28,091 bases of DNA, taken from IMG/VR virus record IMGVR_UViG_3300046010_015612, positions 1 through 28,091 of that record. One strand, 5' to 3'. Shown here piece by piece: positions 16,759 through 25,821 of this stretch. The first letter of the stretch is position 1. The number at the start of each line of letters is the position of its first letter. The notes under the pieces are model-generated. The model was not told the DNA's origin. It saw only the letters and a program-made list of their open reading frames with translations, and did not search any database. Position numbers and translations under genes: made by a program. This DNA comes from a virus.

Positions 16759-17493
16759 ATGGTTAATAAAATAGTTCTACAATCGGTTATAAACAAATAC
16801 TACCTAGGCGAAAACGAATCCGTTAAATGGAGTATCAAAGACAAAATCCTTACTATAGACTTTATGTCTGTAAACAAAGAGGTAATAGGTAAAATTGTTC
16901 ACAACAATATTGATATTGAGGATAGTGAATTAGCTATCTTTGATACCAAAAAACTACTCAACCTATTAGGTATTACACAAGGTGATTTAATGTTTTCCTT
17001 AGAAAAAGGTAAAAGCGTTTACACCAAAATGCATTTTGCAGATGCTTCCTTTAACTTAACTTATGCACTTGCCGATCCTTTATTAATTGGAAAAGTAGGT
17101 TCTGTAAGTGAACCAGAATGGGATGCATGTTTACCTTTAGAAAAAGAATATGTCGACAATTTAGTTAAAGCTAAAAACGCTTTAACAGGTATTGGTTCAA
17201 TGACTATCTCTATTGAAGTTGATTTAAACGGAGACAATATGTGCTTGTTTACATTTGGAGATGAGCAAGGTCACAACAACAAAATTACATACCAAATGTA
17301 TGGTACTATCAAACAAGAAAAAGTTGAAATACCATTCAATTCAGACATGTTTAGAAACATTTTGAAAGAAAACAAGGATCTAGAAAGCGGAAATATCTAT
17401 TTGAGCTACCAGGGCTTGATGAAACTTGAATTCAAATCCGAAGACACAACTAGCACTTACTATATGGTGAGACGTGAAGAATCTGCTTTTTAA
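16759..17493 (+). CDS. DNA polymerase sliding clamp, T4 gp45-like
   Basis: This 244-residue protein (T4 gp45 has 228) is read as the processivity clamp that encircles DNA and tethers the polymerase. Evidence is weaker than for an enzyme because clamps have no catalytic motif. The beta-rich pattern with FDTKKLLNLLGI (61-72), the SMTISIEVDLNGDNMCLFTF strands, the central IPFNSDMFRNILKENKD and the C-terminal GLMKLEFKSED..STYYMVRREE follow the two-domain gp45 layout. In T4 the clamp also activates late transcription, so it may do the same for the late-type elements here. It is preceded by a terminator-promoter junction and followed by a late-type element before the next gene. Confidence 0.85.
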   Translation: MVNKIVLQSVINKYYLGENESVKWSIKDKILTIDFMSVNKEVIGKIVHNNIDIEDSELAIFDTKKLLNLLGITQGDLMFSLEKGKSVYTKMHFADASFNLTYALADPLLIGKVGSVSEPEWDACLPLEKEYVDNLVKAKNALTGIGSMTISIEVDLNGDNMCLFTFGDEQGHNNKITYQMYGTIKQEKVEIPFNSDMFRNILKENKDLESGNIYLSYQGLMKLEFKSEDTTSTYYMVRREESAF

Positions 17494-17503
17494 TATATTT
17501 ATA
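17494..17503 (+). promoter_or_regulatory. Late-type element TATTTATA before the 17507 gene
   Basis: TATTTATA (17496-17503) lies 3 nt before the ATG. It is the reverse complement of the T4 late octamer TATAAATA. The close spacing would put a T4-like transcription start on the start codon, so its function as a promoter is uncertain. Confidence 0.35.
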
Positions 17504-17506
17504 AAC

Positions 17507-17812
17507 ATGAAAAAAGAACAACTCCGTATGCAAATGTTGGCTGGTATTATCACAGAGAGCCAATACAAAGCTATATTGAATGAAAGTAAATTTGAAATTA
17601 TAGGATCTGATGCTGATGAACTTTTAGATGTTATTAGTTTAATTAATGGAAAAAATATAGCTAAACTTAAACCTTTAGACACAACAGGTCATCAAATTGC
17701 AGACGATAAATTTTCTATTGAAGTTGAACTTGATAACAGTGAATATATTCAAAAAATTAATTCATTTTTAGAAGAAAGAGGATTTCAAAGCAAATTATAT
17801 AAAACCAATTAA
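17507..17812 (+). CDS. Putative internal head protein with LRMQMLAGIITE module
   Basis: This 101-residue protein starts at the ATG at 17507; a longer frame from 17474 would overlap the clamp gene and break the alignment. Residues 1-26 (MKKEQLRMQMLAGIITESQY...) are almost identical to the 16346 product, also at the DNA level. Two candidate prohead protease sites are present: ITE|S (17/18) and LNE|S (26/27). The remaining part, after residue 27, has alternating strand and helix (FEIIGSDADELLDVISLING..., FSIEVELDNSEYIQKINSFLEERGF), which could be a small ferredoxin-like alpha/beta fold of unknown role. Processing and packaging are inferred from the module. Confidence 0.65.
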   Translation: MKKEQLRMQMLAGIITESQYKAILNESKFEIIGSDADELLDVISLINGKNIAKLKPLDTTGHQIADDKFSIEVELDNSEYIQKINSFLEERGFQSKLYKTN

Positions 17813-17815
17813 AAT

Positions 17816-17828
17816 TTGGCTCAGCCAA
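17816..17828 (+). other. Short hairpin in the spacer of the next promoter
   Basis: TTGGC, loop TCA, GCCAA forms five pairs and is followed by TAAGTTTT. It is a weak terminator at best. Its place between a -33 TTG and a -7 box matches the stronger hairpins at other junctions. Confidence 0.45.
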
Positions 17829-17861
17829 TAAGTTTTCGTATATTACAGTTATAAATTTAAA
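17816..17861 (+). promoter_or_regulatory. Putative promoter for the groES-groEL operon
   Basis: TTG at 17816-17818, a 20-nt spacer and TATATTAC at 17839-17846 give the same geometry as at folE, the clamp, gp44 and the nuclease. Just downstream, AGTTATAAATTTAAA (17847-17861) is repeated exactly before the glycosyltransferase gene at 27659. The leader would be about 18 nt. Confidence 0.5.
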
Positions 17862-17868
17862 TTTAGTT

Positions 17869-18221
17869 ATGGAAGAAACCAAACGACGCGGTCGTCCCGC
17901 TAGAGACGAAAATGACACCCAATCAAACTTATGTACAATTAAAGATCCAGCAATGGAACCTTTCTACATTGTAAAAGATACTACAAACTTTACAGTTATA
18001 GAAAGATCTGTTGCCACAAGAGGATTTGGGGGTAAACAAGCATCCGGTAAAGAAGTTGAAAAAGTTGTAGGATACTACAGTAGCTTTGGAAATGCTGTAA
18101 ATCGTATTGCAAAGGAAAAGTTTTATCAAAATGAAGGTGAATATGAAACCATTCAAGGATATATCAACACCTGGAAAGAAGTAAAAGATGGAATGGAATC
18201 AATGTTAAATAAATTAGAAAT

Positions 18222-18225
<4 letters not shown>
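17869..18225 (+). CDS. Hypothetical protein with AT-hook-like N-terminus
   Basis: This 118-residue protein opens with KRRGRPARDEND (5-16). The RGRP core is an AT-hook-like minor-groove binding motif, so DNA contact is possible. Residues 32-110 contain FYIVKDTTNFTVIERSV, VVGYYSSFGNAVNRIAKEKF and a C-terminal helix (IQGYINTWKEVKDGMESMLNKLEI). The YYSSFxxAxxxIAKEKF pattern is reminiscent of small phage proteins of unknown function. Its stop overlaps the groES start (ATGA), so translation is coupled to the chaperonin genes. Function is not known; a link to chaperonin expression is only positional. Confidence 0.65.
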
Positions 18226-20151
<1,926 letters not shown>

Positions 20152-20155
20152 TATT

Positions 20156-20189
20156 TTACCGGGAGATCGACTTTACGGTCTCCCGGTAA
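20156..20189 (+). other. Long hairpin after groEL (possible terminator without U-tract)
   Basis: TTACCGGGAGA (20156-20166) pairs with TCTCCCGGTAA (20179-20189). Adding TCG/CGG with one wobble gives a stem of about 14 bp with loop ACTTTA. No T-run follows on either strand. It may end the groEL message, protect its 3' end or act as an endonuclease landing site. Confidence 0.7.
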
Positions 20190-20203
20190 TATGTATAACC
20201 GAT

Positions 20204-20929
20204 ATGGATTATACAAAAATATACAATCAAATTGTTAAACGTGCTCAAACTCGTAAACTAGACGGGTATATTGAAAAGCATCATATAGTTCCAAAGTGTA
20301 TAGGTGGTTTAGATGTGAAAGAAAACATTGTTGAGTTAACGGCTCGTGAACATTTTTTTTGCCATAGATTACTTTGTGAAATGTACCCAAAAGAACCTAA
20401 GTTATGGTATGCTCTTTGGTTAATGGCTATAGGAAAAAGAAAATGGATTGAATCTACTCCATATAATATATCTAGTAAAGAATATGAACGTATAAAGTTA
20501 GAATTCATTGGACATAGAAAAGGAAAACCTATAAGCAAACAACATAAAACCAAAATAAGCAAAAGTAACTCTAAACAAATAATCCAATACTCGACCTCAG
20601 GTGAGTATATCAAAACTTTTCCAAGCGCAATGGATGCCGAAAGATATATCAATCAAAAACCTACAGCACATTGGAAAGAACTTAGAAATAATATAAACGA
20701 TTGTTGTAGAGGAAAACAAAAATCTGCTTATGGGTATATTTGGAAGTATGAAGGAGATTTCTTAAATTTAGAAGAACATAAAGGAGCAAATAATTGTAAA
20801 GCAACAAAATTAATTATTTACCAAAATAAAACATATAAATCTCAAACCGATTTTTTCAAAAAAACAGGAATGAGTAACTATACATTCTATAAAATGTTAA
20901 AAGAAAATCAAATAACTTATGGAAACTAA
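20204..20929 (+). CDS. HNH homing endonuclease with NUMOD domains
   Basis: This 241-residue protein is a free-standing homing endonuclease of the phage HNH type. Residues 22-60 hold the nuclease: YIEKHHIVPKCIGG with His26 and His27, then ENIVELTAREHFFCHRLL with Asn41, His50 and His54. GHRKGKPISKQHKTKISKSN (about 103-122) is a NUMOD3-type DNA-binding element. IIQYSTSGEYIKTFPSAMDA to YGYIWKYEG is a NUMOD1-type module. The C-terminal part (IIYQNKTYKSQTDFFKKTGMSNYTFYKML) looks like a further helix-turn-helix DNA-binding unit. It lies directly after the groEL hairpin and overlaps the next gene by 11 nt, as expected for an insertion into an intergenic site. Confidence 0.92.
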   Translation: MDYTKIYNQIVKRAQTRKLDGYIEKHHIVPKCIGGLDVKENIVELTAREHFFCHRLLCEMYPKEPKLWYALWLMAIGKRKWIESTPYNISSKEYERIKLEFIGHRKGKPISKQHKTKISKSNSKQIIQYSTSGEYIKTFPSAMDAERYINQKPTAHWKELRNNINDCCRGKQKSAYGYIWKYEGDFLNLEEHKGANNCKATKLIIYQNKTYKSQTDFFKKTGMSNYTFYKMLKENQITYGN

Positions 20930-21182
20930 AATAGTAGAATACAACGAATTAATTGCTACCCGTGTCCCTCCTTCAGATAGGTGGAAATTAGTAGACGACA
21001 AAACAGAAACAATTCACAAGTCACTTACCGATGCTTTAGAAGCATGGTTTGAAGCAACCCAGGAAAAAGCAGAATTTCGTTTAGCTCCTTTAGATAGTAA
21101 AATTTATGTTATACGAAACGAAGAAAGAGAAATACAACCGGAATCTGCAAAACGATACAACTTATATGGAGACCCTCAATAA
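20919..21182 (+). CDS. Small hypothetical protein
   Basis: This 87-residue protein is not recognised. The sequence (METKIVEYNELIATRVPPSDRW..., then SLTDALEAWFEATQEKAEFRLAPLDSKIYVIRNEER) suggests a mixed alpha/beta small fold with a central helix. Its start lies within the 3' end of the endonuclease gene (11-nt overlap). Its last codons form the 5' arm of a terminator whose loop holds the stop codon. It may once have followed groEL directly before the endonuclease gene inserted. No function is proposed. Confidence 0.6.
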   Translation: METKIVEYNELIATRVPPSDRWKLVDDKTETIHKSLTDALEAWFEATQEKAEFRLAPLDSKIYVIRNEEREIQPESAKRYNLYGDPQ

Positions 21183-21197
21183 CGGGTCTCTTTTTTT
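21169..21197 (+). terminator. Intrinsic terminator overlapping a stop codon
   Basis: GAGACCC (21169-21175), loop TCAATAAC and GGGTCTC (21184-21190) are followed by seven T. The stop codon TAA is in the loop, so translation up to the end of the gene would cover the 5' arm. Confidence 0.93.
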
Positions 21198-21198
21198 A

Positions 21199-21209
21199 CA
21201 TATTTATAA
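21199..21209 (+). promoter_or_regulatory. Late-type element TATTTATA before the 21212 gene
   Basis: TATTTATA (21201-21208) lies 3 nt before the ATG, with no TTG at a -33 distance. It has the same spacing as the element at 17496. As there, the short distance leaves its exact function open. Confidence 0.35.
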
Positions 21210-21211
21210 TT

Positions 21212-22249
21212 ATGAAATTAACAGATATCCTACGTCAAATAAACGAAGAAGAAGAAGAGAGTGGTTTAAAAAATGCTCCTAAAGAAGAGTATAATTTTGC
21301 TATTGTCCCTAGTGATATGGGAAAAGCATTAGATGCTTTATCTGATCCTGAAAATTATATGGTTAAAACTATAGATGATGATGGTAACGAAAAAATTGAA
21401 ACAGATTTTACTTCTAACTTTGCTAATAGAGCTACAATTGATAAAATTTTTGGATCTCCAAACCCCCAACAAAGAGATAAAGATGCAATGAATGATTGGA
21501 ATTCTTCATCCCCTGTAGGTAGACGTTCTAAAATAAAAGATATCCAAAAACGAATTCCTGAAATATATAAAAAAGGAATAGAACAAAAAGATTTTGTAAA
21601 AGCGTACGATGCTTGGAAAAATGAAGGAAACGAAGGTAGTGAAGAAGATTTTATTGTTGCTAATGACTATAAACCAGGTGCTGAATTTGCTCCAATTAAA
21701 AAGGTTTCTAAAGCTGGTACCTTAACAAAATATTTTCCTGATAAAACAAAAGATAATATGAGGAAATATGGAGGAACATTATCTATAGATACACACTATG
21801 ATGTTGATGGGGATAAAATTATTTTTCCTTCTGAAAAAAACCCATGGAAAACTCAATCCTTATTAAAAAGTAGAATTGAAACAATAATGGGTAATGCTAG
21901 TGTTGACTACAAACCAACTGAAGTATCATTAGACGCAATAGAAAAACCAATCCAACCAGTACAACCACCAGCAGGACCATCAGTTTTAACTATTACCTTA
22001 GACCCAGCTAAAATTAAAGGAAAAAAACCTGAATTGAATGCGATAATTAAGCTGTTAAAAAACACATACGAAAAAAACTTTGATTACGATCAAGAAAATA
22101 GTGTAATTAAGATTACAAATATTAAACCGGAACGAAGAGCTGATGTAAGAAACCAATTTTCTAAATTTTTAAAAGCATCAACTCCAATAAAAGAGGATTT
22201 TGATCTTGAAAGATACCAAATGCTTAGACGAGCAGGAATTATAAAGTAA
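21212..22249 (+). CDS. Putative head-associated protein ending in MLRRAGIIK
   Basis: This 345-residue protein is charged and has no recognised domain. Residues 1-17 (MKLTDILRQINEEEEES) form a short helix and an acidic run. The middle is rich in Asp, Lys and Asn. A Pro-rich linker (IEKPIQPVQPPAGPSV, about 243-258) separates a C-terminal unit (LTITLDPAKIKGKKPELNAIIKLLKNTYEKNF...VIKITNI) that looks like a small alpha/beta domain. The protein ends FDLERYQMLRRAGIIK. The tail MLxxAGIIK resembles the first half of the LRMQMLAGIITE module seen at four other N-termini and is shared with the 25587 product. A structural or internal head role is inferred from that and from the late-type element upstream. 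Confidence 0.6.
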   Translation: MKLTDILRQINEEEEESGLKNAPKEEYNFAIVPSDMGKALDALSDPENYMVKTIDDDGNEKIETDFTSNFANRATIDKIFGSPNPQQRDKDAMNDWNSSSPVGRRSKIKDIQKRIPEIYKKGIEQKDFVKAYDAWKNEGNEGSEEDFIVANDYKPGAEFAPIKKVSKAGTLTKYFPDKTKDNMRKYGGTLSIDTHYDVDGDKIIFPSEKNPWKTQSLLKSRIETIMGNASVDYKPTEVSLDAIEKPIQPVQPPAGPSVLTITLDPAKIKGKKPELNAIIKLLKNTYEKNFDYDQENSVIKITNIKPERRADVRNQFSKFLKASTPIKEDFDLERYQMLRRAGIIK

Positions 22250-22251
22250 CT

Positions 22252-22623
22252 ATGGACAATTTTGATTTAAAAAAATATTTAGCTGAAAATAAGTTAAACG
22301 AAGCCGGAGGAAATGACTTGTATCAAACAGCAGGTGAAATGATCTCCCAAGTTGGTTTGTTTACTCAAAAAAAGGCAGATGAACTAGAAGCAGAAAATAG
22401 AGGAAACTTATACCGTTTCTTTGACACCCCAGAAGAAAAATCAGAATTAATCAAAATTTCAGAAGGGTATAAAGCTTATCTAGCTAAAGTAAAGACAATG
22501 ATGGATGAGTTGATGAACGATCCAATGTATCAGGTTGCAGTAGGTGATGTAGGTGGACGATACAGAGATAGAGGACCAGGTGAAACTTTAGAAAAAGCAT
22601 ATTACAGATCAAAAAATATTTAA
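22252..22623 (+). CDS. Putative head protein with N-terminal targeting-like sequence
   Basis: This 123-residue protein starts 2 nt after the previous stop. Its N-terminus MDNFDLKKYLAENKLNEAGG is an amphipathic helix ending in LNE|A at 17/18, which fits the T4 prohead protease consensus and resembles capsid-targeting sequences of T4 internal proteins in length and style. The remaining part is helical (YQTAGEMISQVGLFTQKKADELEAE, ELIKISEGYKAYLAKVKTMMDELMND) with a glycine- and arginine-rich tail (VGDVGGRYRDRGPGE). No known domain is seen. Packaging and cleavage are inferred. A terminator follows directly. Confidence 0.6.
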   Translation: MDNFDLKKYLAENKLNEAGGNDLYQTAGEMISQVGLFTQKKADELEAENRGNLYRFFDTPEEKSELIKISEGYKAYLAKVKTMMDELMNDPMYQVAVGDVGGRYRDRGPGETLEKAYYRSKNI

Positions 22624-22629
22624 ATAAAG

Positions 22630-22654
22630 AGCTTGCCTAGTGCAAGCTTTTTTT
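22630..22654 (+). terminator. Intrinsic terminator before gp44-like gene
   Basis: AGCTTGC (22630-22636), loop CTAGT and GCAAGCT (22642-22648) are followed by a run of T. The arm shares AGCTTGCC with the terminators at 16720 and 26443, but the rest differs. Confidence 0.93.
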
Positions 22655-22663
22655 GTATAATAC
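22633..22663 (+). promoter_or_regulatory. Putative gp44 promoter fused to the terminator
   Basis: TTG (22633-22635) is inside the terminator stem. Exactly 20 nt later comes TATAATAC (22656-22663), and the ATG at 22668 is 12 nt after the box start. The geometry is identical to the clamp and nuclease junctions, although the box sequence differs. Confidence 0.55.
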
Positions 22664-22667
22664 GGTT

Positions 22668-23576
22668 ATGAAAGAAAACACATTATATGTAGAACGTTTT
22701 CGCCCTACCGAACTGCAATACTATGTTGGTAACGAAAATGTCAAAGACACAATACAAAAGTACCTAGACCAAGGTGATATTCAAAATTTCATCTTTTATG
22801 GACCTGCAGGTACAGGTAAAACTACCCTAGCAAAAATTATCGTTAAAAACCTAGATTGCGATTACCTTTATATAAACGCATCTGACGAGAACGGAATTGA
22901 TACTATTAGAGAGAAAGTAAAAGGATTCGCTAGTGCTGCATCTTGGAAAGGAATTAAAGTAGTAATCCTAGATGAAGCAGATTTTATTACAATCCAGGGA
23001 CAAGCCGCTTTACGAAATGTAATTGAAACATTCTCTCGCTCAACTCGATTTATCTTAACTTGTAACTTTATTGAGCGAATTATTGATCCACTTCAATCAC
23101 GTTGCCAAGTACTTAAAATTGTACCACCAACAAAAATGGATGTGTACAACCATTTAACTTATATTTTAGCTGATCAATTGTCTTTATCCTATGAGCAGGA
23201 AGACATTAAAAACCTAATAGTAAAATACTATCCTGACATGCGTAAAATGTTAAACGTTTTACAAATGTCTGTAAAAGATGATGCTATTGTGCTTGATGAA
23301 ACCGTTTTGACCTCAAACAACTACATCAAAGAAGTATTGAAAGAACTAGCAGGTAAGAAAAACTGGGTAACAATTAGACAAATTATAGCAGATTCAAACG
23401 TTAAAGACTTTGAGGAACTATATCGCTCACTATTTGAATATAGTTCAAAATATGCCCCAGGTAAGGAAGGATCTATTGCAATTATATTAAACGAACACCT
23501 TTACCAAGCAAATTTCCGTATAGACAAAGAAATTAACGTAATGTCTGCAATTGCAAAAATTATAGAAGTATTATGA
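22668..23576 (+). CDS. Clamp loader ATPase subunit, T4 gp44-like
   Basis: This is an AAA+ ATPase of the RFC small-subunit / gp44 type that loads the sliding clamp on DNA. It has 302 residues (T4 gp44 has 319). Motifs: ERFRPTELQYYVGNE (9-23), Walker A GPAGTGKTT (45-53), Walker B VVILDEAD (98-105), sensor 1 FILTCN (128-133) and the arginine-finger motif PLQSRC (141-146). The start at ATG 22668 is preferred over an in-frame TTG at 22653, which lies in the promoter. The stop overlaps the next start (ATGA). It should form a complex with the gp62-like subunit encoded at 24025. Confidence 0.96.
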   Translation: MKENTLYVERFRPTELQYYVGNENVKDTIQKYLDQGDIQNFIFYGPAGTGKTTLAKIIVKNLDCDYLYINASDENGIDTIREKVKGFASAASWKGIKVVILDEADFITIQGQAALRNVIETFSRSTRFILTCNFIERIIDPLQSRCQVLKIVPPTKMDVYNHLTYILADQLSLSYEQEDIKNLIVKYYPDMRKMLNVLQMSVKDDAIVLDETVLTSNNYIKEVLKELAGKKNWVTIRQIIADSNVKDFEELYRSLFEYSSKYAPGKEGSIAIILNEHLYQANFRIDKEINVMSAIAKIIEVL

Positions 23577-23785
23577 AACATTTCCTAAAGTACACTCTTT
23601 CGTGGGTATCAAGTAATTTGTCCGTACCTTTTTGGACAGTAGGACATATTCACTTGATGACATCCATTTATGCTGATTTACATGAACTACTAATGTCATT
23701 TGGAATGAATATAATTGTAGCAGCAGGATTTATCCATGATTTTTACGAATATAGAAAAGAAAAAGTAACTAATAAAAACAAATAA
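23573..23785 (+). CDS. Small protein with a possible membrane segment
   Basis: This 70-residue protein is not recognised. It is coupled to the gp44-like gene by an ATGA overlap. It is rich in aromatic and hydrophobic residues: FLKYTLSWVSSNLSVPFW near the start and LLMSFGMNIIVAAGFIHDFY (about 39-58), which could cross a membrane once, followed by a charged tail (EYRKEKVTNKNK). It is unusual to find such a gene between two clamp loader genes. A membrane location is a guess from composition. Confidence 0.55.
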   Translation: MKHFLKYTLSWVSSNLSVPFWTVGHIHLMTSIYADLHELLMSFGMNIIVAAGFIHDFYEYRKEKVTNKNK

Positions 23786-23786
23786 A

Positions 23787-24032
23787 ATGCAAGAACAACC
23801 AAGGTTGAACATTGACTTCAAAAACACAACAGCTGTAACTGGCTTTGATGGTGGCCATTTATTTGGACAAGCAATCATTGTCCGTAAAATCTCTAAATTT
23901 TTAATCGGAGCTGAAGAGGATTCACTCATTCCAATCCCAGTTTTTTATGACATGGAAAGTAAGAAAATCCTACCTGATTCACTTCCACCAGATCTTCGTG
24001 ACGAATATAAAGATATTACTTTAGATGTCTAA
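23787..24032 (+). CDS. Small conserved-type hypothetical protein
   Basis: This 81-residue protein starts one base after the previous stop and overlaps the gp62-like start by 8 nt. The sequence reads as a compact beta-rich protein: LNIDFKNTTAVTGFDGGHLFGQAIIVRKISKFLIGAEE, IPIPVFYDMESKKILPDS, LPPDLRDEYKDI. No domain is recognised. Its position between the two clamp loader genes suggests a replication-linked or simply co-expressed role. Confidence 0.6.
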   Translation: MQEQPRLNIDFKNTTAVTGFDGGHLFGQAIIVRKISKFLIGAEEDSLIPIPVFYDMESKKILPDSLPPDLRDEYKDITLDV

Positions 24033-24453
24033 GAAACAGATAAAAGATTTATGGGGGTGGTTAAATGAAATCACCCTCTATAAAACCCCTATTGAAAATA
24101 TTTCGGAAGAATCATGGGAGAAATGGAACTCCTATATAATCCATCGATATGTATCTATGAATATAAATTATGTTGAACTAGCTAATTTTGTTCAAACTCT
24201 ACCATACGAGAACAAACAACAAACATATACAATTTATAGAGAGATGATCCCAAAAACTAAAACGTTCTTGAAGTACGTTAAGTCAAGAACAAAGAGACAG
24301 CCTGCTACTTTGGTAGAGTACGTAGCAAAACATTTTGAATGCAGTTTAGGCGAAGCTGAAGAATATATTGACATTTTACGTGAAAGCGGTGTACGATCAG
24401 TTTTATATAAAATGGGGATAGAAGATAAAGAAATAGAAAAGTTATTAAAATAA
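24025..24453 (+). CDS. Clamp loader small subunit, T4 gp62-like
   Basis: This 142-residue protein is read as the non-ATPase clamp loader partner of gp44 (T4 gp62 has 187). The first half (LWGWLNEITLYKTPIENIS, then SYIIHRYVSMNINYVELANFVQTL) follows the gp62 pattern of an N-terminal LxxITxxK helix and a xxNRYxSxxxxxxxxxN helix. The IPKTKTFLKYVKSRTKR segment (about 73-89) matches the basic stretch of the family. Position close behind the gp44-like gene supports the call. The remaining C-terminal helices (LVEYVAKHFECSLGEAEEYIDIL) carry no extra signature. The protein is short, and gp62 families diverge fast, so a profile search would be needed for certainty. Confidence 0.7.
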   Translation: MSKKQIKDLWGWLNEITLYKTPIENISEESWEKWNSYIIHRYVSMNINYVELANFVQTLPYENKQQTYTIYREMIPKTKTFLKYVKSRTKRQPATLVEYVAKHFECSLGEAEEYIDILRESGVRSVLYKMGIEDKEIEKLLK

Positions 24454-24704
24454 TGGACAACGACAATTCCCAAAGAACAGTTACTAAAAATTATAGACAT
24501 ATCCTTCAAACAGACTCAATTGTTGATTCAGTTATTGATCAATTTATTTCAAGAGCCACATTTGGTAAAACAAAATATGGAGTTGATTTAGACCGTGAAG
24601 ATTTAAGCGTTTTAGAATGGATCGAACACGCTAAACAAGAACACATGGATGCGATTTTATATTTAGAAAAATTGAAAAAAATCGTAGAGACCAAAGGACT
24701 ATAA
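24453..24704 (+). CDS. Small MazG-like pyrophosphohydrolase-type protein
   Basis: This 83-residue protein overlaps the previous stop by one base (TAATG). The core ISRATFGKTKYGVDLDREDLS (about 32-52), then EWIEHAKQEHMDAILYLEKLKK (55-76), resembles a group of small phage proteins with a MazG-like helical fold: the KYG motif followed by EWxxHAxxExMDAxxYLxK. In that group Glu and Asp residues in the last helices bind metal. If active it would hydrolyse a (d)NTP; the substrate is unknown. It is the second MazG-type gene in this window (the other is at 12957). Confidence 0.6.
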   Translation: MDNDNSQRTVTKNYRHILQTDSIVDSVIDQFISRATFGKTKYGVDLDREDLSVLEWIEHAKQEHMDAILYLEKLKKIVETKGL

Positions 24705-24718
24705 TATTTATAATAAAA
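24703..24718 (+). promoter_or_regulatory. Late-type element before the 24725 gene
   Basis: TATTTATA (24705-24712) continues as TATTTATAATAAAAT and lies 12 nt before the ATG. No TTG occurs at a suitable distance. It is similar to ATATGTATAATAAAAA at 16320. Confidence 0.4.
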
Positions 24719-24724
24719 TATCAA

Positions 24725-25585
24725 ATGAATAAAGAAACTTTACGTATGCAAATGCTTTCAGGTGTAATCACAGAAAGCGAATACAAAGCAAAATTAGAAG
24801 AAGCTACTCAAAAAGATTCACTTAACGAACACTACGTTGCAGGTGGAATTGTAGGAATTGGAGCAATCAATCAAATCCCCCCTCGTGCTAAAGCAGTTTA
24901 CGAAGATGCATTTGAACATTTCTTAGGTCAAAAATATGGTATTAATGAAGTAGAAAATCTAGAAGAAACTGAAACAGGAGACCTTGACCCAGCAATTAAA
25001 AATGATCCTAACTTTAAAAAACTTGTAAACTATTTTAATCAACATCCAGATGAAGCTGAAGAAGTTAAGGATGAAGTTAAAAAATTAGAAGAAGTAAGTG
25101 TTAAAAAATCTTCTGATGGTTCTTTTTATATAGAAGATGGAGTATATAACACTTACTATGATGAAAAAAATGGTAAATATTTTAAACGTGAAGATCTTGA
25201 AGGTGGAAAACAAAAAACAACTGAAATTTCAAAAGAAGAATATAAAAAAGTAAAAAAAGAATATATAAAAACAAAATTAATTAATATAGGTCTTAGTGCT
25301 GCTGCGTTAGGTTTTGTTGGTGCATTAATGGCTGGACCTCTTGGAACTTATTCCCCTGACCAAATATTAGATTCAGTTGCAATTGCTGCTGGAATTGGAG
25401 CAACTGCAAGTGCAGCTTTAAGTGAAGGTGGAGAAGTAGAAGAAAAATCTTTATATGAAGATGAATCTCCTACTAAAGAAGAAATAGCAGCATTTGAAGC
25501 AGCAGTTGACAAGTTAGTTTACATGACAGGAATGAGTAAAGAAGATGCCATTGCTGCAATTGGACGAGTAGCTCAAACAAAATAA
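24725..25585 (+). CDS. Putative internal head protein with module and hydrophobic hairpin
   Basis: This 286-residue protein starts with the shared module MNKETLRMQMLSGVITESEY; ITE|S (17/18) and LEE|A (26/27) fit the prohead protease consensus. Residues 28-180 are acidic and helical, with a long charged stretch (ISKEEYKKVKKEYIKTK). Two hydrophobic segments follow, at about 185-205 (LINIGLSAAALGFVGALMAG) and 214-232 (ILDSVAIAAGIGATASAAL), joined by a short PLGTYSPDQ loop: a possible membrane hairpin. The tail (246-286) is a small helical unit resembling a metal-free EF-type or UBA-like pair (TKEEIAAFEAAVDKLVYMTGMSKEDAIAAIG). A role as an ejected internal protein that interacts with the host membrane is a hypothesis. 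Confidence 0.65.
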   Translation: MNKETLRMQMLSGVITESEYKAKLEEATQKDSLNEHYVAGGIVGIGAINQIPPRAKAVYEDAFEHFLGQKYGINEVENLEETETGDLDPAIKNDPNFKKLVNYFNQHPDEAEEVKDEVKKLEEVSVKKSSDGSFYIEDGVYNTYYDEKNGKYFKREDLEGGKQKTTEISKEEYKKVKKEYIKTKLINIGLSAAALGFVGALMAGPLGTYSPDQILDSVAIAAGIGATASAALSEGGEVEEKSLYEDESPTKEEIAAFEAAVDKLVYMTGMSKEDAIAAIGRVAQTK

Positions 25586-25586
25586 A

Positions 25587-25820
25587 ATGAACCAAAGAGA
25601 CACAATCACATTAGACGTCCCTCTATTCATTCGTTTACTCGAATACGCTAGAGAAGATGCTCAAACCGATATGGACCTACACAACGTAGCAGAAAACGCA
25701 ATCGGTTTAGCACTTTCAGGAAAAGTATTAACTATGAATGACTATAACATGATTGTTGGTTCTCCTGAAGATATTGAAGAAATTAAAATGCTCCAAATAC
25801 GAGCAGGTATTATTAAATAA
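25587..25820 (+). CDS. Small putative virion protein ending in MLQIRAGIIK
   Basis: This 77-residue protein starts one base after the previous stop. LDVPLFIRLLEYAREDAQTD (9-28) followed by MDLHNVAENAIGLA is a helical pair that looks like a conserved phage module, name not known to me. The C-terminus IEEIKMLQIRAGIIK matches the end of the 21212 product (ERYQMLRRAGIIK). The following gene begins one base after the stop with MKQELLRMQMLAGIITE, so two related motifs face each other across the gene junction. A structural role is inferred. Confidence 0.65.
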   Translation: MNQRDTITLDVPLFIRLLEYAREDAQTDMDLHNVAENAIGLALSGKVLTMNDYNMIVGSPEDIEEIKMLQIRAGIIK

Positions 25821-25821
25821 A

